From: Ariolimax columbianus
Taxonomy: Eukaryota > Mollusca > Gastropoda > Stylommatophora > Arionidae
NCBI GenBank assembly: GCA_036924085.1
Contig: JAVGWX010000008.1
Span: forward strand, 48,343,019-48,407,018
Direction: 5' to 3'
DNA length: 64,000 nt
Shown here: piece after piece, positions 21,380 through 33,109 of the stretch
Layout: each line of letters opens with the position of its first letter
How positions within the stretch are numbered: position 1 is the stretch's first letter
Notes under the pieces: model-generated
Told to the model about the DNA's origin: nothing
The model's database searches: none
Seen by the model: the letters and a program-made list of their open reading frames with translations, nothing else
Translations under genes and position numbers: made by a program

Positions 21380-22330
21380 TATTTAACTTAACTTGTTTAT
21401 ACTGGTTTAGAAGACTCTGCAGAGTATGTACACAACCAGTTTATGCTGCTCCACTTAATATAAAAATAACTGTGTGCACACAATATATTCTTGAATGCAT
21501 TAACTGACTCTGCCTCTCCTATTTCCTGTGACAATGCATTCTAAGTATTCACCACTTTCTGACTAAAAAAATAGTTTCTAATATCTACAGTAATCTAGAC
21601 TTTTCTTTCAATAATTTGTTCGTGCGCCCTGTTATTCGTGTAATCGGACGCACTTTTAATATACTTGTTATAGTCTAATTTATCCTTTCCGTTGATAACT
21701 TACAATCATCATCATCACGTTGCATGTCCTTTATAGAACGTTGCTACCATCACAGTCTGTCTGAAAGAAACTCTTTCCATTGCCAAAACGCCAGCATCCG
21801 CCAATCATACCCAGGCATTTCTGGATATCTTAGCGCCATCGTCTTCTTGGTCTACCTCTGCCTCTTTTGCTTGGCACCATACCTTCCATCACTGTTCTCT
21901 CGAGACCGCAGTGTCTCTTGATGTGATCAAAGTATTTACATTTTCTGGCCAAAATAGAATGGATAAACCAGTTCTCCTCTTGCCGAATGTCTGTCTTATA
22001 AACCTGTATTAAATCACTATGCATTATTCACTTTTCTAGACACTGTAGGTCGGTTATTCGGAGTCGTTTTCACATAACTCTAATTCTGTAATCCCACTAT
22101 CAGTTTTGTTGCTCTTATCTGTATCCTTTCTAGAGTGTTTATGTCCCCTCTTCGATAAAGACTCCACACCTGAACACAGTACCCCAATCTAGATCTAACT
22201 AATGCTTTATACAGTTTGACTATCATTTTCTTGCTTTTATGTTTAATGTTTCTTTTTATCATACCTAGCATTGCATTTCCCTTTTTCACTGCTACCTGGA
22301 CTTACTTGCGTACCTCTCTTGTATGATCTA
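21380..22330 (-). pseudogene. LINE-C (CR1/L2-like) 3' part, split by LINE-B
   Basis: The minus strand from 22,290 reads NAMLGMIKRNIKHKSKKMIV, LYKALVRSRLGYCVQVWSLY and LERIQIRATKLI, the highly characteristic thumb region of CR1/L2-like reverse transcriptases. It continues through the IxVYKTD region (about 22,000), is interrupted by about 285 bp of LINE-B, and resumes at 21,700 with sequence parallel to the 17.0-kb copy (CCTGTGACAATGCATTC). It ends at 21,390 with GTCTTCTAAACCAGTATAAACAAG and a TTAAG tail. Confidence 0.8.
21700..21985 (-). mobile_element. LINE-B 3' terminal fragment inserted in LINE-C
   Basis: The sequence is nearly the same as the last 280 bp of the 36.8-kb LINE-B. The minus strand reads CKYFDHIKRHCGLERTVMEG, PSKRGRGRPRRRW and ends in ATGATGATGATTG, a short trinucleotide tail typical of RTE-type elements. 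The 17.2-kb LINE-C copy shows the uninterrupted site (GATTATCTTATAAACC), which places the breakpoints between GATAACTTA and CTTATAAACC. Confidence 0.82.
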
Positions 22331-23619
22331 TTACAACTCCTTGGTCCCTTTCCTGTTTTTAATCTTCCTCATATTGTTCTTTCCCATCCTGTCATTATAT
22401 TTAATATTAGATCTACCCTTGTGGATGACTGTACATGTATTTACATTAAACTCCATCTGCCAGCTTTGATACTATTATTGAATCATATCTAAATCTGATC
22501 GCAACAGATCCACTTCTGCATAAGAGAAGACACATACGCGTAGTTTTGTGTAATCCACAAATTTTATGTAATCATGGACCTGATATCCAATATTCACACT
22601 ACATGTGCTATGCAAGTCAAACTGTCATCTCACTCATTGCATGTACCTGATCAAAACCAGTGTGTTATATCCATACGTACATAGATGTTTAATCCTCTAC
22701 CTCCTGTTTCCTATCTCATGACTTAACTTTCTCTATAACGACAATGACTGAAATGCGACAATGTGACTGCATTAATCTCAGAAAGCATACTCAGGGCTTA
22801 AGTCACTGCTTTAATTCGCATTGCCGTTCTGGTCTTTCATTCCAGTATAGCAGTTCCAAACGGATTTATCACTCAAAATTTTTTTTAAATTATTTTTTTC
22901 CGCGTCATGTAATGTAAGTGGCATGTCCTTTTCAGAATGTCGATTCTTACAACTCCCAACCCAATTGATTGTTTTCAGTTTTTTTGGTAGGTGTTCAGTA
23001 CGGTCGATTGCCATGTCTTTCCGTAGGCGAGGGAGCGATCGAACCGAGAAATAAACACCGTGGCTGGCAAACTGGACACAGAGGGATTCCGTACAAGCTT
23101 TTATTTATCGAATACCTTTTCTTTTTTGTTTTGGTACTACAGGAGTATAATTTTTTAAGGATTATCAGTTCGCAGTAGTAGAGAATGTATACATGATCAA
23201 GACACTTCCCTCATCAGCTGACCAACCAGAATTTGTTTTTATTTTACGTGTTTGCCTCAATAGTTTCTACTGGCGGAGGTGCGTCTATTCCACCCCAGAC
23301 CGTAGTCAATTGGGCGATATTAAGATGCATAAGCCAGTGCTTGGATGTATGTGTGCGTCTGTATATACCTGTTAGGTTTGTGCGCTCTCAGATGCCAGCC
23401 CAACCAAAGTGCAATGGAAGGGTCTCACCCTGAGGGCGCATGTGAAAGTTGTGTAAGAGTGTGATTGTTGGACAGAGTATGATGTGATGCCCCTACGACT
23501 TATTAGCGTTACGGTAATACGAGACGAGAGGGGACGAGATGTTATGGGGAAGTTGGTTAAAATAGTAGAAATAGAAGTTTACGCAAACGGACAACGGTAA
23601 TGTCAAGGTAAACAATAAA
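22331..23619. other. No recognisable gene
   Basis: No array or domain identified. Near 23,040 GAACCGAGAAATAAACACCG weakly resembles the SINE-C body, but too little is preserved to call. Confidence 0.4.
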
Positions 23620-23805
23620 GTGTACGGTTAGCGCAGTGGTAGACCACTCACTTTTAAAGGCATGAGTACGTGGTACGAATCCCACTATCAGTACGCTCCA
23701 GTCGACCCAGCTGCAAATGTTTACCTGGCGTGTAGCAATGGAAGTAAAACGCAGCGAGGAAAGAAATTGGTCACCCTATCTTATACAAGCTGTGACATAG
23801 TATAA
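23620..23805 (+). mobile_element. SINE-C with tRNA-like head
   Basis: TACGGTTAGCGCAGTGGTAG (A box GGTTAGCGCAGTGG, 23,627) and GGTACGAATCCC (B box, 23,673) form a tRNA-type promoter at normal spacing. The body then reads GACCCAGCTGCAAATG, GCAGCGAGGAAAGAAATTGG and TCACCCTATCTTAT, the signature of this family. It is the copy that shows what SINE-C is. Confidence 0.78.
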
Positions 23806-26512
23806 TGAAGTGTCTAGCAACTAAATGTTGTTATAGCCGGGGGTGGGGTTGAGGATGAACTCTCAACACCAACTAAATGCTCCTATGTCGTGCGTCTAAT
23901 ATAGCCTCTGACAACAAAGTCAAACTCCTGGCCTTCGCGCGCCAGAACTGATTTGACTAACAGGAGAAGGGGGGAAAGGCGAGTCACTTGCGCCTTAAAA
24001 CCAGTAGTTTCCGGCAGATGTGGCACGAAAGCCTAAGAAAACAGCTAATCTAGGTAAAGGAAAACTGTGATTTAAACCCATCTGAAGCCTTGCAGATAAG
24101 ATACTGGCGTATCTTGACGGATTTTGTAAGATATGGCTGTGCAACCTGTTTTATAACTCTGAAAGTTGGTCAGCGTCTACCAAACCTGACATCCGACGAT
24201 GTATGAAAGCGCACACGCAAGATGATACAATGCCTTGTCCTAGAGCGAGGAAAGGCAATCTCAGTTGAGTGTTGTGGCAGGGCATACCAGGACTTTAGCT
24301 TGGTTTGCAGCTGGTCTAGGAGTGAAGCCACAACAGGCGAACAGATAGAGCATTGCTCCGCTGATCCGGCAGCTTCTGCAGCTTGCCTTGTTCCAAATAT
24401 ATTGGTATCACCTTTCCCTTGGAGTAAACAAGGTAGACCGAGAGAGGGACCATACTACATGGGCAACACATGGTCTCCATATTTCTGCCCGGGCTTTGTG
24501 CTAAAAGCACAATTACTATCATCTGACAAAACGAAAAGAGTCAATGATGATGAGCAACTTCATTCCCCGACAGTAGTGTAACTACTATGGGACAAACGTC
24601 TTGGTTTGAAAGATAGCTTTATAAACTATAGCCGATATAATAAATTATGCCTTCTAGTTTGTTCTTGCCATATGTAAGTCTGAAATAGAAGAATGAACAA
24701 ATCGTTTTCCAAGGGATTGAAGAAGGAATAAGAGCAGTAACGTCTGCCAGCGTGTGCCAGAAAAGGAATAGTGGTGCTCGGCTGGAACCAATGAAAGAGC
24801 TAGTTCAGAACTAGGACTCACTTACTGGATCATCTAGTATCGCAGCCTGCCTTCTTTGCAGCAAAACAATAGTGTCTCGAGTGAGTAATTTAATCGTGGC
24901 GGGTCCTGTCAATACCCCTTGTAAATCTAGGCCAGAGCACGATGTCGTGACGTCACGCGAATAGAGTTAGGCGAAGCGCATTAAACCGTAAGGTTGCCTT
25001 ATGGCTTGTTTAATTGGTAGCAACATTTTTCAAAGGGGTCATTTATTTAGATGCGAATAGTAGCCTTATGAGTTGCGGAATATAGATATAGAAATGGATA
25101 ATGTATTTCAATGTTATTAAATACTTTTATTTACTACTTTTTTATTTGACACACAAGAATTAAGTTAATCCCAACAGGTTAGTTGACACGGAAACAATCT
25201 TTCAAAATCAACAGAGATCAGTTTTTGGATAAATGTATTAGAATATCGAGTACATCGGGTTGATGAAACAGATAACCTTATCGATCTATCTTTTCTGTTA
25301 GTTCAAATTGCCTTTGTGTGACATTCATGTCTATATCATCAGCTTTCAAGTACAACTTACAGAACACCATTTGTTTTAGCTATTTTTGGCTTAGTGTGAT
25401 GTTAATGTCTATATCATCAACTTTCAAGTACAACTTACAGAACATGCATTTCAATGTCTGTATAGTTGAAAATGTACAATTATCCTGCGTTATATGTTAA
25501 AATAGGGATTCAATCAATGGCTTTCTGCTAATCTTCACCAGTAACAATTATTATTCTACTTACAGACAGGAAGTGATTCATCTTTAACGCGTAGCAGATC
25601 CCACTGTTTGCCCTGGCCGTTATTCTAACTTAGAACATTATCACACTCATCCACATCATTCATGACCATAGTCAGTAAATGGCATATCACACAGCAGATG
25701 GCATATTTATTATATAATACTCATACCAGAAAAACGAGTAGTGAAATTACAAACACAATACAATACATATCATCTTAACTAAGTATTCTATTATTATATA
25801 TGTGTTAATATACATATTAACTAAAGCGGAAATTTTAAGCATTAGCTGTTGATGGAATTCCCAACTATCTAAAACCCGGTTCTATTGCCTACTCACATCA
25901 CATATACATATATTTAACTGTATCCTCAACACACCTTATCAAAAACTTCCTCACTCAAATCCCCTCAGTCGGGCGATCTGGACATACCTCGTTCACAATG
26001 TCTCCTCCTTACAACACACGTTCAGATTATCTATTAATACAAAACTCACACCCCTACTTGAGCGATCCTGTTCTATCACTAACATTCGTACAACCGTCTC
26101 TCAATCGCTCCTCTATCTAAGTCGGTGGGCTAAACATACTATCTAAATTCAGTCTGTCTCAAAAACTCTTCCTCACTCATCTCTCTATCCAGCCTACTCT
26201 TCATCCAGCCTCCTGAGCTAAACTTTGTCTCGAGTTATATACACTCAAACAAGGTCAGAGCTTGACCAATGGATCTCAGGGGATGGCTCTATTCAGTCTT
26301 ATTGGAAGGAAATACATTGCACACCTGTCACTCATCTATCGCAGCAAGCTCCGCTGCCAATTCGTCTGTCAATCATTCTCTCCCTACCCAAATCGGAAGG
26401 CCAGTGGTCAGCTCCTACCTGTCCACATTCTTTGCCCCAACTCTGTTCTCCTTTGTTGAGACAGTAAGTGACCTTGACACGCATTCCCGTACCTTTGTCA
26501 TCAGCAACCACA
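23806..26512. other. Long stretch with little recognisable content; 72-bp direct repeat at 25,314-25,450
   Basis: ATGTCTATATCATCAGCTTT and the following AAGTACAACTTACAGAACA occur twice about 72 bp apart. A 119-codon frame (24,222-24,581) has no recognisable domain. Short frames at 26,225-26,568 overlap in three phases and resemble nothing known. No SINE, LINE or transposase similarity is evident. Confidence 0.45.
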
Positions 26513-27790
26513 TCACCCCAGTCCTAAACTCTCTGCTCCGGCGTGAACTGTTACAAACATTTTGCTAACATATTTCATTAAATTGTCAGTTTGTTTTGAA
26601 TTAAACATTTTTATGGTGTCAAATGCTGCTGTTTTGGTCACATAATCATTTTCAAAATCAAGATAGTATATGCGCTGACTAACATTTGTCTCATTTAACC
26701 AACTGTTTCGTTCGTATGCATTTAAAAATGTAGTCCAAAATAAAAGAAACAATGGTCTCGGGTCATTATGATGTTTGTAAACAATACTTACACCTGGATG
26801 AAAGAAAAAAGGACATTGCCCTTTCATTAATTGCGTTGTTGTCCGAGCTTACGCTTAACACTTTGAAGCCAATTACTTCCAAGCCCATGACAATCTTCTT
26901 AATGACAAGAAAAAGCCCTTGTGCAGTCATTTTGAGCACATGCAAAAAGTGCACAACATCTTTATAGTATAGGATGATAGAAAACTAGTTATCATAAATA
27001 CATATGCACTGTTTGCAGACTTTTCAAAACTAGTTATCATAAATACATATGCACTGTTTGCAGACTTTACAAAACTAGTTATCATAAATACATGTGCACT
27101 GTTTACAGACTTTTCAAAACTAGTTATCATAAATACATATGCACTGTTTGCAGACTTTTCTAAACTAGTTATCATAAGTACAAATACTGTTTGCAAACTT
27201 TTCAAAACTAGTTATCATAAATACACATGCACTGTTTGCAAACGTTTCATCATTATAAGCAGAGTCCACAATATTACCACCATTGAAATCAAGAGCAGCT
27301 ATAACATAGATCGCATCCATCATTAGACACAGAATATGGTCTTCAGGCTACAATGTTTCAAACCTGTGTTTGGCATAGGACAAACGAGTTCACCCGAATT
27401 GCTCATGTGCTGGATCTAAATTGAATGTGGAGCATTCTCTGGAAAGGCTACATGCATGTGGAAGTATAATATGCCCAGACCTCCGCATGATTGTGTGTGA
27501 GTGGGGTGATATTGAAAAAATCAGACTAGCAAAAATTAAACATTCCCTGCTATACCCAAAAATGATGTTATTTACGTATATTAGAAGAAAGTTGTTCTAT
27601 TAAAAAATGGATTAATATTTGTCTTTCTGTTGGTAAAGAGCTTCTTAGTCTAGTTAAAAGTTTACTTAAAACATTAATGGTTTTTTTTGTTTCCCTATCA
27701 TTATTTGTATGACTCAGCAATTCTACACAATGAAGGTCGGCTGGAATAGATCTCCAACGGCCCCTATCTCTGGTCCCCAAAGGCATCAAT
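26513..27790 (-). pseudogene. P-element/THAP9-like transposase fragment
   Basis: On the minus strand: WRSIPADLHCVELLSH and TKKTINVLSKLLTRLRSSLP (27,750-27,640), a frameshifted stretch, LMMDAIYVIAALDFNGG (about 27,310; the catalytic D/E-type strand usually read as MMDEIY), the SxxVFMI repeat array, GLFLVIKKIVMGLEVIGFKV with LSVSSDNNAINERAM (about 26,880), then SIVYKHHNDPRPLFLLF and ERNSWLNE (about 26,740). The order and motifs follow the P-element/THAP9 transposase core. No THAP zinc finger or terminal repeats were found. Frameshifts show decay. Confidence 0.65.
26981..27245. repeat. 45-bp in-frame minisatellite (6 copies) within the P-element-like transposase
   Basis: AAAACTAGTTATCATAAATA starts at 26,981, 27,026 and so on at 45 bp. 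The minus strand repeats SANSAYVFMITSFEK (15 codons), which corresponds to a single SxxVFMIxSL segment expected between MMDEIY-type and GLE-GF-type motifs. Transposase sequence resumes on both sides, so the array is an internal expansion. Confidence 0.82.
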
Positions 27791-28147
27791 TCTCACCATA
27801 AACTGTTTATTCATCGTCCACCTTTCAGCTGCACCATACAGGAAGGAGGAATGCGCATACCATTTCTAATGTTCGTCTCTAATCTATATTCTTTACTTCT
27901 AGTGTTGTCCATGTCCATAGGGCCACTGTGTCATTATGTCACTGAAAATTCTCTTTGTTTTCCGTACCTGATTTGAGAATATCTGGTCCTTCATTATTCT
28001 GTACCTGTGGCTTGTGTACTCTGTTTTCATGGAATAGTTGACTGACATATTCTGCTCATTGCTTTTGTAATATCTTCTTCATAAAATATAGACCTAATTT
28101 GCAAACTCTGCTTTTAATATAGTCTAAACAAGCAATATTACATTATT
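27791..28147. other. No recognisable feature
   Basis: No similarity identified between the transposase remnant and the LINE fragment. Confidence 0.35.
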
Positions 28148-29015
28148 TTGTGTTGTCGCCACTACTCTTCAACACATATATGGACAGAATAATGCTGAAG
28201 GCCAAATTGAAGCATCTGCCAAGAAATGCAGAGGAAGAAAATACAGAGGCTGATCAGTTAAACGAACTCTTTTTTGCAGATGATCTATGTCTACTTTACG
28301 AGAGTGAAGATGATCTGCAGCAATATCTGACTGCCTCAACTCTGTATGTGAAAGATACACTATGATAATTAACACATCCAAAACAGAAACTATGCAGATA
28401 AGCAGATCGCCTGAAAACATGAACATTAAACGGAACCATGATAAAACAAGTACATGAATTCAAGTACTTTGGCAGTGTTTTCACACAGGATGGAGGTTTA
28501 GATTGAGATCAGGTGTCAAAAAGCAAATGCGATTGCATACCAGCAATCACCATTATTGAAACACACTAACATAAACATGTCCACAAAAAGAATTCTAATC
28601 AACAGTATAGTCATGCCAATTCTCTGTTACCAATGTCAATCTTGGACTTTAACAAAAAAACTCTAGAGAAATATCACGACATGTGAGATGAGATGTCTCC
28701 GGAAAACAATCAACGTAACTAGGAGAGACAGAATATGCAATGAATATCTGAGTTGAATTGTGGAAGTGAGACCCTGTTCAGAATATATTGATGAAGTGAG
28801 AATCAATTGAGAATGCATAACGACCAAATACCCATGTGCGCCTATAACGCACGACGTTCGGGTTTTCGCAACCGTGGCAGACCGAGAACTAAATGGAAAG
28901 GAAATGTTGCAGATATTCTAAATCGTCATCGATGACGACCACTTCAGCGACACATCTAGCTCTGGACATCAATCTACGGCTCCACACGACGCCGCTTGGC
29001 ACAAGTGGACAAGAC
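28148..29015 (+). pseudogene. RTE-type LINE 3' half
   Basis: The plus strand reads SPLLFNTYMDRIM (motif B end), LFFADDLCLLYESEDDLQ (motif C with FADD intact), VHEFKYFGSVFTQDGG, CEMRCLRKTINVT (frameshifted), YNARRSGFRNRGRPRTKW and ILNRHR. It is 5'-truncated at motif B and carries several stops. The C-terminal GFRxRGRPRxxW is typical of the RTE-type families. Confidence 0.75.
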
Positions 29016-29386
29016 AAGATTAGACAACCGAGCAATATTACTGACATTTTTACGAAATCCATTTTTCATTTGCAATATATACACAACCTACAAACGTTCT
29101 ATGGTGCCCTAGACCTTCTTCCTAACAAAAAGTGTTGCATTCACAAACTTGGATAAATCTGTCCCCTCTTTCGTTCCTTGACCTGTCCACAATTTTCTAT
29201 GGTACTATAGATCTATTTGTTTATTCTCTTCATATCACCTCCTATAGCTAATTGAGAATCCGTTGATTTACCCACTCCAGTAGATACACTTTTTTATAAA
29301 TACTTTAAAATTAATAGACTTAATAAATATGCTAAAACATTTTACTCACTCTGGCATTATCAGTTGGAGTTTTCTCTGCTTAGTCT
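29016..29386. other. No recognisable feature
   Basis: AT-rich, no repeats seen. Confidence 0.4.
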
Positions 29387-29868
29387 TAACACATTCAGGA
29401 CCGATGACCGATATAACGGACTCTTATTTAAACCCTAGAGGACCATTATCCGATAATTCGGTTTTTATTCTGTAGAGTCATGATTCGGGTTTTGTGTTAA
29501 TCAGACTACTTAAAAATTACAACCAGAACTAGAACAGCTTCCGCTTTTGACATTTGACTCGAGCCACACGTGTTTTGAAACTGAATAAGTGATATGTTTG
29601 CCTTTTGAAGTAGCTAAACTGTTTTGTTGATTCTTAAAAAATAATGGCCACATTCACTGCTTCTACTAGACCAAAACGATACAGTGCAGAACAAGCTATA
29701 GCTGTGTTTGAAAGCTTATTAGTTAGTGATTCTGATACAGAATTAGACAATTCAGAGGATAGCGATTACAGTGATAGTACTAGTAGGTATAGTGCTAAGG
29801 AATCAAAATATATGTTATCATTTGTGTTATCCAATCTTTTCGAAGTTGTGCATCGTTTGGGAACTTGA
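29387..29868 (+). pseudogene. Possible piggyBac-like 5' end and transposase N-terminus
   Basis: A TTAA at 29,387 is followed by CACATTCAGGACCGATGACC, a plausible piggyBac-type terminus. At 29,644 an open frame of 74 codons starts with SAEQAIAVFESL and continues with an acidic serine run SDSDTELDNSEDSDYSDS, the usual composition of piggyBac transposase N-termini. It stops at 29,868 before any catalytic domain. No matching right terminus was found. A small acidic host exon is the alternative. Confidence 0.4.
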
Positions 29869-30261
29869 AAACTGAAACACATGTCCCATTTTTATAATTA
29901 TCACCGCAGCTTAGGGCAGAACAATGATAAAGCATCGTCAACAACGACTTCGATGAAATCTAACCACGTCTAAATGATATAAAACACGGTTAAATTATAA
30001 AAACGAACTGACGAGGTAAGAACACAGATGTTGACATATTGAAGTTCGCAAACCGGAAACTGTTACGGACGGACTGTTCTTGTCGACGTAACGACTTTTG
30101 CGACATATTGTGCTTTGGTCTGAGGTTACAGGGGGCATTGGGCCTGTCCTGTTTTGTTTCACTGCTGCTATCGTCCTGTTCCATCTTGGTACGCAATTGT
30201 CCTGGTCCTATCCGGTTTTGTTCCTCTACTGCCCTGATCCTGTCCCGTGTTGCTCCTTATA
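29869..30261. other. No recognisable feature; TCCTG-rich stretch
   Basis: CCTGTCC and GTCCTG words recur irregularly between 30,140 and 30,250, just before the 23-bp array. Confidence 0.35.
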
Positions 30262-30625
30262 TGCACCAGACAACAGAAAACATATACATCAGACAACAGA
30301 AACTATATGCACCAGACAACAGAAAACATATACACCAGACAACAGAAACTATATGCACCAGACAACAGAAAACATATACACCAGACAACATAAAACATAT
30401 ACACCAGACAACAGAAACTATATACACCAGACAACAGAAACCATATGCACCAGACAACAGAAACCATATGCACCGGACAACAGAAACCATATGCACCAGA
30501 CAACAGAAACCATATGCACCGGACAACAGAAACCATATGCACCAGACAACAGAAACCATATGCACCGGACAACAGAAACCATATGCACCGGACAACAGAA
30601 AACATATACACCAGACAATCAGAAA
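30262..30625. repeat. 23-bp minisatellite, about 16 copies
   Basis: Units read ATATGCACCAGACAACAGAAACC with A/G and T/C variants (ATATACACC, GCACCGG). All three frames stay open on both strands over most of it, so the 189-266-codon frames are artefacts. Variants occur in blocks: ATACACC is mostly to the left and GCACCGG to the right. Confidence 0.93.
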
Positions 30626-31261
30626 AGACAAGTATGCAGCAAACAATTCAGAATCGAACGATATAACTCCAACTGATGAATACACCTTTCTACTTCCTTT
30701 AACTTTCTGTTCGTGCCTTGCGGCGCCACAAAAAGAAAGAGTGCGAAGACTTCTGGTTGTGAGGTTATGTGGGATACGTGTAACTGCTGATATTTTGAAC
30801 TTTTTGAGTGTATTACTCCCCACCATCCAGCGTCGCTGAGGTAGACCTCTTGTCTCGAGGTCATGAATCCTCTATGTAGTATGACCGATCTGCAAGCTGA
30901 TCATACTATATCATTGTCAAATATTCTTTGTATTTTCTCTGCTTCAATAAAGTATATTAATCGATGCAGTACACACCTTTTTCTTCAATGTACTGTTACG
31001 AAATTTGTATTTCCTGCTGTATTTCGTACAAAACCCATCTCACGTGTCTGGATCCTACGTCCGTGCCTATTTATTAGCACACACGTTTGAAAATAACAGT
31101 GTAACGAGGGATAACATAACAAGGATACTATTTGCTGCAAAGAAAACTTAAGTTAGGGGATTTGGGATGTCTGATGATCATAATCCCATCCTCATGTTTT
31201 TTCTGATCTTCCTGAACTTTCATTTTAGTAGTATTAGACCAAGAAAGGCTGTTCTCCTTGC
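30626..31261. other. No recognisable feature
   Basis: Ordinary sequence. Frames running out of the 23-bp array end here. Confidence 0.4.
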
Positions 31262-31725
31262 TTCTTTTTCTTCTTGTTGTTTTTCTTCTTCGTCTTCTTC
31301 TTCTTTGTTCGCTCTTCGAACTCACGCTACCAAGCCATGAAAAGGGATTTGCGAGTAGCAGGATGTTGTCCGGAGAACGAAATGCGTTGTCGTAGTTTAC
31401 AGCTTGGCTACGATATTTGCACATTTCGGTCCGAGACATCCAACTTCAGCATGGAATTTTTGGGTACCGGGTTAGCCTTCATTTTTCGATGCCTTCCCTT
31501 AGCCGGTCTTTCCTGTTGCAGTCTGTTGTCGAGGCTCACCACGTGGAGGGGGAGAAGGGTTTTGGCAGCTCTGTGTCACCGGCCCTGACGTTGTTGCAGT
31601 CTGTTGTCGAGGCTCACCACGTGGAGGGGGAGAAGGGTTTTGGCATCTCTGTGTCACCGGCCCTGACGTGAACAGTCAGCTTTGGGTCGCTGACCGCTAC
31701 AGCTCATGCGTTTCTCAGCAACTTG
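31262..31725 (-). mobile_element. SINE-B1 with CTT/AAG tail and internal 77-bp duplication
   Basis: Plus-strand order: CTT-rich 31,262-31,312, GTTCGCTCTTCGAACTCACG, AGGATGTTGTCCGGAGAACG, TACGATATTTGCACATTTCGG, GAGGCTCACCACGTGGAGGG, CCGGCCCTGACG, GTCAGCTTTGGGTCGCTGAC. It is the longest copy. TTGCAGTCTGTTGTCGAGGC starts at 31,517 and 31,594, a 77-bp tandem duplication of the body. Confidence 0.7.
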
Positions 31726-31879
31726 ACTCCGGTTCTCCCAACAAACCACAGGACTGTCAATAAGCTAATCAGATTCCAAAAGCCGAACCCTCGTATCGGA
31801 ACTTTTAAAGACTGTAATTTCGCTTATTCAGTTATTTTCTGGAATGTCATCGTTCCATGGCTTGGCTCTCGCTTTGTGC

Positions 31880-31978
31880 ACGCTCCAGTTGACAAACATG
31901 TAAATTGGAAAGTGATTTACTGTTAGGAAAATAAAGACAGCGAGGAAAGGAACTGGCCACCCAACCCCACAAAAACTG
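31880..31978 (+). mobile_element. SINE-C body fragment
   Basis: GACAAACATGTAAATTGG, then GACAGCGAGGAAAGGAACTG and GCCACCCAACC, match the SINE-C body. The head is not recognisable. Confidence 0.6.
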
Positions 31979-32394
31979 AGTTCTAGTACAATATTAAGGT
32001 TAATGCTTCATCTCTGACAGCAGTGTTTGCTATTTGACGACCTTAACCTTTCTAAAACACACAAGCGGAAGAAAATAAATAACCTTTGCATAGCAACTAG
32101 CGTTAAGACCAAAATATAAGGCTACTTTTTGTCTCCCAGTGATGTTTATATTTACTTCGATTTTGGAGATTTTTAAATCTCATAATGAATCGATGGTTCC
32201 TCTTTGCATTAATTTCTAATTCAATAAATGTGATTTCTTATTAGATTTTAATTTTGAAATTTTGAGCTGTTTAATTTCACATATAATCATTGTCTCCACT
32301 TTAGATTAGTCAATATTAGAGATCTTTTATTTTCACCGTTAGTAAAAAGTAAAGTCAACCATAGTATTACAGCCGTAGGGGTGTGAGGTGTTAG
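31979..32394. other. No recognisable feature
   Basis: Very AT-rich, no repeats seen. Confidence 0.4.
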
Positions 32395-32545
32395 CGATCT
32401 CACATTTCAAAGGCACGGCTATATGAGGGCGGTAGCCATCTAATCTCCATTGCCAGGCTACTTCCCAGACTGCACAGGTACCCGTTTAAAGCTGGGTCCA
32501 CCCGGGAGTTTTTGCGGTCTGAAGAAAAAATTTCCGCCTCAATTG
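32395..32545 (-). mobile_element. SINE-C fragment
   Basis: The reverse complement has GACCCAGCTTTAAACGGGTACC and GGAAGTAGCCTGGCAATGG. The left half matches the SINE-C body start and the rest is diverged. Confidence 0.5.
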
Positions 32546-33109
32546 GGAAAGCCAGCTCGCTAACCACCGATTCATATTTAATTAAACATTGGAGATGTTT
32601 CATCTTAGGGTTAACTGGTGTTTCCGTTTTGGATTCATAATGTATTCAGCATTGGATATTTTTCATTTGAAACGTTATCCGTGTTTCCTTTTTATATTTG
32701 TTAATTTTTCTTCTTTTTAAATCATTCATATTGACTCTTCTTCTTGTAGTGCCCTAGGAATCAAAGAGCCACACATACGTAGGTCACTAACAGGAATTAT
32801 ATTTCAAAGTTCTTTCTGCCATCTTATTGTGCTTCTTTCTCTGGCAATTTATGTTACATGATGCTGCTGCAAACCCTATACACAGCTCTCTTCAGTCGCC
32901 TTACAACGTGCCTGTAAGGTTTCATACTTTATGTTCAAATTCCAAAGAATGCCTCAAGGTATTTATATTTAGCGTTAAATCATATAACGTGTGTTTTCTA
33001 AAAACTTTAACTAACCGAGCGTTTCGTTGTGACGGGAACTTACCGAAATCAAAAGAAATTAAGCACAATTCAGAAATACCAATCTTCAATTCAGTTGTAA
33101 AGGGGATCA
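32546..33109. other. No recognisable feature
   Basis: The 100-codon frame at 32,827-33,129 has mixed composition and no domain I can name. Confidence 0.35.

Noticed and set aside
24222..24581. 119-codon frame as a gene
   Set aside because: No domain, no homologous copy and no splice or promoter context. Length is within chance for this composition.
26981..27245. Repeat-containing host protein (SANSAYVFMITSFEK repeats)
   Set aside because: Flanks are P-element-like transposase motifs on the same strand, so it is an expansion in a pseudogene.
30039..30839. 266- and 192-codon frames, and a 189-codon reverse frame
   Set aside because: Created by a 23-bp repeat without stops in any frame. Flanks show no family resemblance.
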